10,187 nt of DNA from Euryarchaeota archaeon UBA170. GTDB taxonomy: Archaea; Thermoplasmatota; Poseidoniia; Poseidoniales; Thalassarchaeaceae. The stretch is from assembly GCA_002499345.1 (NCBI GenBank), contig DALF01000046.1:1-10187 (forward strand), read 5' to 3'. The notes beneath the pieces are model-generated. The model did not search any database and was not told where the DNA came from. It worked only from the letters and a program-made list of their open reading frames with translations. The position numbers were made by a program, and so were the translations under genes. Shown here piece by piece: positions 6,723 to 10,187 of this stretch (its first letter is position 1; every line of letters starts with the position of its first letter).

Positions 6723-6732
6723 TCGATACGGG
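6723..6732 (+). promoter_or_regulatory. TCGATACGRG motif, copy 2
   Basis: TCGATACGGG sits 3 bp before the TOPRIM start codon (minus strand) and is repeated exactly at 6819-6828, at the coxB end of the same divergent region. Function unknown. Confidence 0.3.
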
Positions 6733-6765
6733 CGATTTTTCTTTGTAGTTATCCCACTCAGTTGG

Positions 6766-6770
6766 TATAA
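6766..6770 (+). promoter_or_regulatory. Possible TATA element for the cox operon
   Basis: TATAA within GGTATAATC lies 66 nt before the coxB TTG. With typical archaeal spacing, transcription would begin near 6790-6796 and give a leader of about 40 nt that includes the 6813-6830 hairpin. No clear BRE is seen, so support is weak. Confidence 0.3.
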
Positions 6771-6812
6771 TCACTCAGGACTTTCATCCGTATTCCTTAT
6801 GAGGGGAATTCA

Positions 6813-6830
6813 TACCCGTCGATACGGGTA
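6813..6830 (+). promoter_or_regulatory. Hairpin just upstream of the coxB start
   Basis: TACCCGT and ACGGGTA form a perfect 7-bp stem with a 4-nt CGAT loop, ending 5 nt before the TTG start at 6836. The 3' half includes a copy of TCGATACGGG. A purine-rich GAGGGG (6801-6806) lies just upstream of the stem. It could be a leader RNA structure controlling coxB translation or a dyad operator. Confidence 0.45.
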
Positions 6831-6835
6831 GTGTC

Positions 6836-7585
6836 TTGACCATCCAGAGCACTCTTTTTCAGGGCCTTTGGGACTACTACATTGTGATATCAATTTTAGT
6901 CTCTGTTTTTACATTCACTTGGCTGTATCATCACTCTTTCTGGTACCGTTCTGAAGACGCTGATGACTACAAGAATCCTGATGAGATTTCAGTGGGTGTA
7001 TTTCCAAAGCACAACGATGACATGAGACTCGAAGTGGCATGGACCATTGCTCCCTTCATACTCATAGTATGGCTAACATACGTCTCATGGGTTCCACTAG
7101 ATGCTGTCTGGTCCGAGACTGGAGAGGATGGATACCACGGCGAAGAATGCGAGGAAGGACAATCATCCAACAACCAATTAGATCAATATGGAATAGTTAC
7201 CTCCGAATGCTACCATGTTATCGAGATAACCGGTAAGCAGTGGGTCTGGGCGTTCGACTGTCTTGATCTGCCCACCGAGATTTGTGATACTGGAAGCGAT
7301 AATATAGAGGTTTACGGAACCGTGCCACTACTTTCATTGAAGACTGGCGAAACCTATCTGGCTGATATGAGGTCAGAGGATGTTACTCACGCCCCATGGT
7401 TCCTTGGAATGGGAGTCAAGGAAGACGTACTATATGGGGCTCAGATAGGGCCATCCGAATACAACTGGCCTACAACTCTCTGGCTTCCCATAAGTGACGT
7501 CGTAGACGATCAGATCATACTCTGCACCGAATACTGTGGAGATGCACACTCTGTCATGGCAGGAAAACTGGTAGTTCATCAATAG
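6836..7585 (+). CDS. coxB: Cytochrome c oxidase subunit II
   Basis: Electron-entry subunit of the aa3-type terminal oxidase, anchored in the membrane with its CuA cupredoxin domain outside. Two membrane helices are visible (about 13-32 and 68-88). The CuA ligands are all present: H185 (VTHAPW), then C230, E232, C234, H238 and M241 in CTEYCGDAHSVM. The aromatic electron-entry segment is KQWVWAF (134-140). Between the second helix and the cupredoxin core lies an acidic loop (about 92-125). Four extra cysteines (C105, C125, C142, C150) fall in this loop and the first part of the domain. The start is TTG at 6836 and lacks a good ribosome site; an in-frame ATA at 6812, 5 nt after GAGGGG, would add eight residues. 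coxA follows after 11 bp. Confidence 0.93.
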   Translation: MTIQSTLFQGLWDYYIVISILVSVFTFTWLYHHSFWYRSEDADDYKNPDEISVGVFPKHNDDMRLEVAWTIAPFILIVWLTYVSWVPLDAVWSETGEDGYHGEECEEGQSSNNQLDQYGIVTSECYHVIEITGKQWVWAFDCLDLPTEICDTGSDNIEVYGTVPLLSLKTGETYLADMRSEDVTHAPWFLGMGVKEDVLYGAQIGPSEYNWPTTLWLPISDVVDDQIILCTEYCGDAHSVMAGKLVVHQ

Positions 7586-7588
7586 GAG
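7585..7588 (+). promoter_or_regulatory. Shine-Dalgarno site of coxA overlapping the coxB stop
   Basis: GGAG begins on the last base of the coxB TAG and lies 8 nt before the coxA ATG at 7597, consistent with translational linkage of the two subunits. Confidence 0.55.
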
Positions 7589-7596
7589 ATGACTGA

Positions 7597-9918
7597 ATGA
7601 ATAGGAAGTCAGCAAGAACTCTACTTGTCCTATCTGCCATCGCAATGGCGATGATAGTTTCACCTGCAGTGGTCTCATACCCAACCGGAATTCAGGGTGT
7701 TAAGGACTCCGGGTGTAATTGTCATGGAGCAACTACTAGCTCCGAGGTCATCCCTTCAATCACAGGACTCCCAGATCAGTATAACTACTCCGAGTCTTAT
7801 GAAATCGTAGTCTCTTTCGTTGGAGGTCCAGCTAGTCCATCCAACGCAAACCAAGGGGGATTCAACCTATGGGTGAGTGACGGCGAGCTTTCACCATCAG
7901 ATGCTACTGTCCAGTCATACAGTCCTAACGAGGTTAGCCATACAGAAGCAGGAAACGATCAGACAACATGGACCCTGACTTGGACATCGCCCTCTTCAGA
8001 CAGGAACATAGAATTCATCCTGCATACAAACTCGGTCAATGGAAATGCAGATGGGGCAAATGGAGGGAGCTCAGGTGATATGTGGAACAAACTCACTGCT
8101 AAGGTGTCCCCACCGGTCTTAGTTCTAGAAGAAGCCGATCCATTCGTCGTCCTTTCAACCTTGATTGTAGTTTCCGCAATTCTTCTCGCATTCACACTGG
8201 CATATGTCTTCTACAGGACAAATCCAGAGTCTTTCACATGGGATTACTTTGCACCTTGGATAGCAGACTGGCTCACTACAACTGACCACAAGAAAGTCGG
8301 TACCCTTTACTTCGTAGCCGGGCTATTCTTCCTGGGCGTAGGGGGAATCATGGCTATGATGATCAGAATACAACTGTCAGTACCGGGCAACGATTTCCTT
8401 ACACAGGACCAGTATAACCAGTTCTTCACTCTTCACGGCACGACTATGATATTCTTGGCCGCAATGCCTCTGATTAATGGATTTGCGAATTGGATGGTTC
8501 CGCTCCAGATCGGTGCTCCTGATTTGGCTCTACCTAGGCTGAATGCAATGTCATTCTGGCTACAACCAGTCGGGGCCCTGCTGATATTCACGGGTGTCTT
8601 TTCAGGCTCTGGTGCTGATACTGGATGGACTGGATACGCTCCATATGTAGTCAGTGAGACAGCACACATGGGTACAACTATGTGGGTAGCGGGTCAGATA
8701 ATGCTGGTGGCCTCCTCTACCTTAACAGGGATAAACTTCCTCACTACAATAGCTGTCATGAGGGCTCCAGGAATGGGGTGGCTACAGATGCCATTATTCA
8801 CATGGTCAATACTAATTGCCAACCTAATGCTGTTCCTATCAATTCCAGCTTTTGGAATCGGCCTTATTCAGGTGTATCTTGATAGGGTAATTGGTACAGC
8901 TTTCTATGATGTTTCAGCAGGAGGAGACCCTCTTCTCTGGAGTCATCTTTTCTGGTACTTCGGACACCCTGAAGTATACGTGGTCATAGTGCCTGCCTTC
9001 GGAGTTATTTCAGAGGTCATAGCCACCAGTGCTAGAAGGTCCATTTTCGGATATCGATCAATGGTATATGCAATGGCAGGAATTGGTGTAGTTTCATTCA
9101 TTGTCTACGGGCATCACATGTTTACCAGTGGTATGAGCCCAACTCTAAGATTTGTGACTATGCTAACCACAATGCTAGTCGCAGTTCCCACCGGAATCAA
9201 GATTTTCAACTGGCTCAAGACCATGCACGGCGGCTCTCTAGTATACAGGACACATACGCTCTGGACCCTAGGTTTCCTAGTTACTTTCACCTTAGGAGGA
9301 ATCTCAGGGATGTTCTTCCCTTCAATCGCTATGGATCTTCATCTCCATGAGTCATACTTCGTAGTCGCTCACTTCCACTATGTTCTCGTTGGTGGAACAG
9401 TCTTCGGTTTCTATGCCGCAATCTACTACTGGTTCCCCAAGATGTCCGGTAGGATGCTAGACGAGAGACTAGGAGTTCTGCACTTCCTTATTGGATTCAT
9501 CTCATACAATGCTCTATTCTGGCCTATGCACAGGTTGGGAGTATGGGGAATGGCACGAAGGCATCATACATACTTCGTCACTACGGAGGAGGCAATGGGA
9601 GCACTACCGATAGAGGCCGCTGGTTGGAACATGTTCATATCCGTTGCAGCATTCATATTCTTCTTCTCTAACTTCATTATGGTGGCAAATATGATCAAGA
9701 CTCTTATCAGGGGCGAGAAGGCTCCTCCTGATCCGTGGGGAGGATGGTCTTTCGAGTGGATGACGACATCTCCTCCTCCTACTCCAAGCTTCGATCCACA
9801 TAATCTACCAGTACTCACTGACGCTAATGAGCACATTGCCAATGAACCAGGGACGATTAGCAAACTATTCAGCAGACTAATGGTAAGCGAGGAAGATACA
9901 GAGGAGGTGACCCATTGA
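7597..9918 (+). CDS. coxA: Cytochrome c oxidase subunit I with N-terminal Reeler-like CxCH domain
   Basis: Catalytic subunit that reduces O2 to water and pumps protons; 773 residues against the usual 520-600. Order: signal peptide 1-27, extracytoplasmic domain about 28-170, extra membrane helix about 183-205, then the oxidase core from about 227 to 705 with about 12 helices. Haem a ligands are H280 and H594, the haem a3 ligand is H592, and CuB is held by H457, H506 and H507, with Y461 placed for the His-Tyr crosslink. D309, N316 and E459 (D channel) and K535 (K channel) are present, so this is A1-type. The N-terminal part has GCNCHG at 39-44, GGFNLWVSDGELSP 87-100 and a C-terminal NGxxxGxxGD-like end (about 148-161), resembling the Reeler/'choice-of-anchor V' family, in which CxxCH is usual. 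The added helix keeps the core in its normal orientation. The ATG has GGAG 8 nt upstream; there is no internal stop. Confidence 0.95.
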   Translation: MNRKSARTLLVLSAIAMAMIVSPAVVSYPTGIQGVKDSGCNCHGATTSSEVIPSITGLPDQYNYSESYEIVVSFVGGPASPSNANQGGFNLWVSDGELSPSDATVQSYSPNEVSHTEAGNDQTTWTLTWTSPSSDRNIEFILHTNSVNGNADGANGGSSGDMWNKLTAKVSPPVLVLEEADPFVVLSTLIVVSAILLAFTLAYVFYRTNPESFTWDYFAPWIADWLTTTDHKKVGTLYFVAGLFFLGVGGIMAMMIRIQLSVPGNDFLTQDQYNQFFTLHGTTMIFLAAMPLINGFANWMVPLQIGAPDLALPRLNAMSFWLQPVGALLIFTGVFSGSGADTGWTGYAPYVVSETAHMGTTMWVAGQIMLVASSTLTGINFLTTIAVMRAPGMGWLQMPLFTWSILIANLMLFLSIPAFGIGLIQVYLDRVIGTAFYDVSAGGDPLLWSHLFWYFGHPEVYVVIVPAFGVISEVIATSARRSIFGYRSMVYAMAGIGVVSFIVYGHHMFTSGMSPTLRFVTMLTTMLVAVPTGIKIFNWLKTMHGGSLVYRTHTLWTLGFLVTFTLGGISGMFFPSIAMDLHLHESYFVVAHFHYVLVGGTVFGFYAAIYYWFPKMSGRMLDERLGVLHFLIGFISYNALFWPMHRLGVWGMARRHHTYFVTTEEAMGALPIEAAGWNMFISVAAFIFFFSNFIMVANMIKTLIRGEKAPPDPWGGWSFEWMTTSPPPTPSFDPHNLPVLTDANEHIANEPGTISKLFSRLMVSEEDTEEVTH
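9903..9910 (+). promoter_or_regulatory. Strong Shine-Dalgarno site of coxC within the coxA 3' end
   Basis: GGAGGTGA, an extended match to the archaeal 16S 3' end, lies 4 nt before the TTG start at 9915. It identifies the otherwise easily missed non-ATG start. Confidence 0.65.
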
Positions 9919-10187
9919 GCGTTCATGATGACCACCATCCAAGTGCATGGGGGCCTCACGATTGGAGTCATGGTGCTCCCCACAACTCTTGGTCACCCGT
10001 AATAATGAGCGTTGGAATCGGTATTTTCCTCTTTTCTTTAGCTGGAGTCTACAAGTGGGGAGAAATGGTAGATGCAAGCTCGATTGCATTAGTCTTCGCA
10101 GGTCTCGCGATAATTATGTTCGGTCTCACAATATTCTGGCGCCAAGACATCTCATTCGATGGCGCCTACGAGCCCAAGGCGACTGGA
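9915..10187 (+). CDS. coxC: Cytochrome c oxidase subunit III, N-terminal part
   Basis: Membrane subunit of the oxidase, cut by the window edge after 91 codons. The frame begins at TTG 9915, whose last two bases overlap the coxA TGA (TTGA junction), and stays open to the end. The N-terminus is His-rich (about 3-28: SVHDDHHPSAW, HDWSHGAPHNSW). Two membrane helices follow (about 30-46 and 58-73). WSPVIMSVGIG and, after the second helix, FWRQDISFDG correspond to the W-P...slG and WWRD segments at the start of CoxC. A subunit IV-like small membrane protein is the alternative, because only about a third of a CoxC would be visible. No other frame in this region has comparable start signals. Confidence 0.78.
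   Translation, partial: MSVHDDHHPSAWGPHDWSHGAPHNSWSPVIMSVGIGIFLFSLAGVYKWGEMVDASSIALVFAGLAIIMFGLTIFWRQDISFDGAYEPKATG

Noticed and set aside
9564..9983. Long minus-strand frame across the coxA/coxC junction
   Set aside because: It lies opposite membrane-protein coding sequence whose plus-strand frames have conserved oxidase motifs and strong ribosome sites; the antisense product has no recognisable feature.
1..10187. CRISPR array, tRNA, rRNA, insertion sequence or defence system
   Set aside because: No regularly spaced repeats, tRNA-like cloverleaf, transposase, terminal repeats or defence-type genes were recognised; the only recombinase fits a housekeeping Xer.

Overview
The window looks like a chromosomal stretch of an aerobic, streamlined planktonic euryarchaeon. 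My best guess is Marine Group II/III (Ca. Poseidoniales or a relative in Thermoplasmatota). The domain-level call rests on an archaeal Sec61-beta, an archaeal Lrp/AsnC regulator, a small archaeal TOPRIM protein, a Trm4/NSUN2-like RNA m5C methyltransferase and a XerA-like recombinase. The lineage-level call is an inference from the aa3-type oxidase, the tight gene packing and the AGA/AGG-rich arginine usage. No phylogenetic marker was tested.

Layout. Positions 53-1006 (+) encode a RimK-type ATP-grasp glutamate ligase that is strikingly like the bacterial enzyme. It is followed by a XerA-like tyrosine recombinase (1139-2227, +). A small basic Cys/His protein (2230-2424, -) converges on the recombinase. 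An unrecognised 256-residue protein with a helical tail (2525-3295, +) converges on a minus-strand pair, a 127-residue unknown (3538-3921) followed by Sec61-beta (3298-3489). A divergent region of about 130 bp separates that pair from a 545-residue NSUN/Trm4-like methyltransferase (4050-5687, +). An Lrp/AsnC regulator (5775-6221, +) abuts, stop to stop, a TOPRIM protein (6222-6719, -). Finally a respiratory operon runs off the right end: coxB (6836-7585), coxA (7597-9918) and the start of coxC (from 9915).

The left two thirds is housekeeping: translation and RNA modification, protein export and chromosome maintenance. The right third is a haem-copper cytochrome oxidase operon with close spacing (11 bp between coxB and coxA, then a 4-base overlap between coxA and coxC). 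Within the visible subunits all expected metal and proton-channel residues are present, so the enzyme is predicted active and A1-type.

The most unusual item is coxA. Its oxidase core is preceded by a signal peptide, an extracytoplasmic Reeler/'choice-of-anchor V'-like domain carrying a CxCH motif, and one extra membrane helix. CoxB in the same operon carries four additional extracytoplasmic cysteines. Other points of interest are three convergent gene pairs with 0-2 bp between their stop codons, repeated TCGATACG motifs confined to upstream regions, and a hairpin directly in front of the coxB start. I see no mobile element, CRISPR array, tRNA or rRNA gene.
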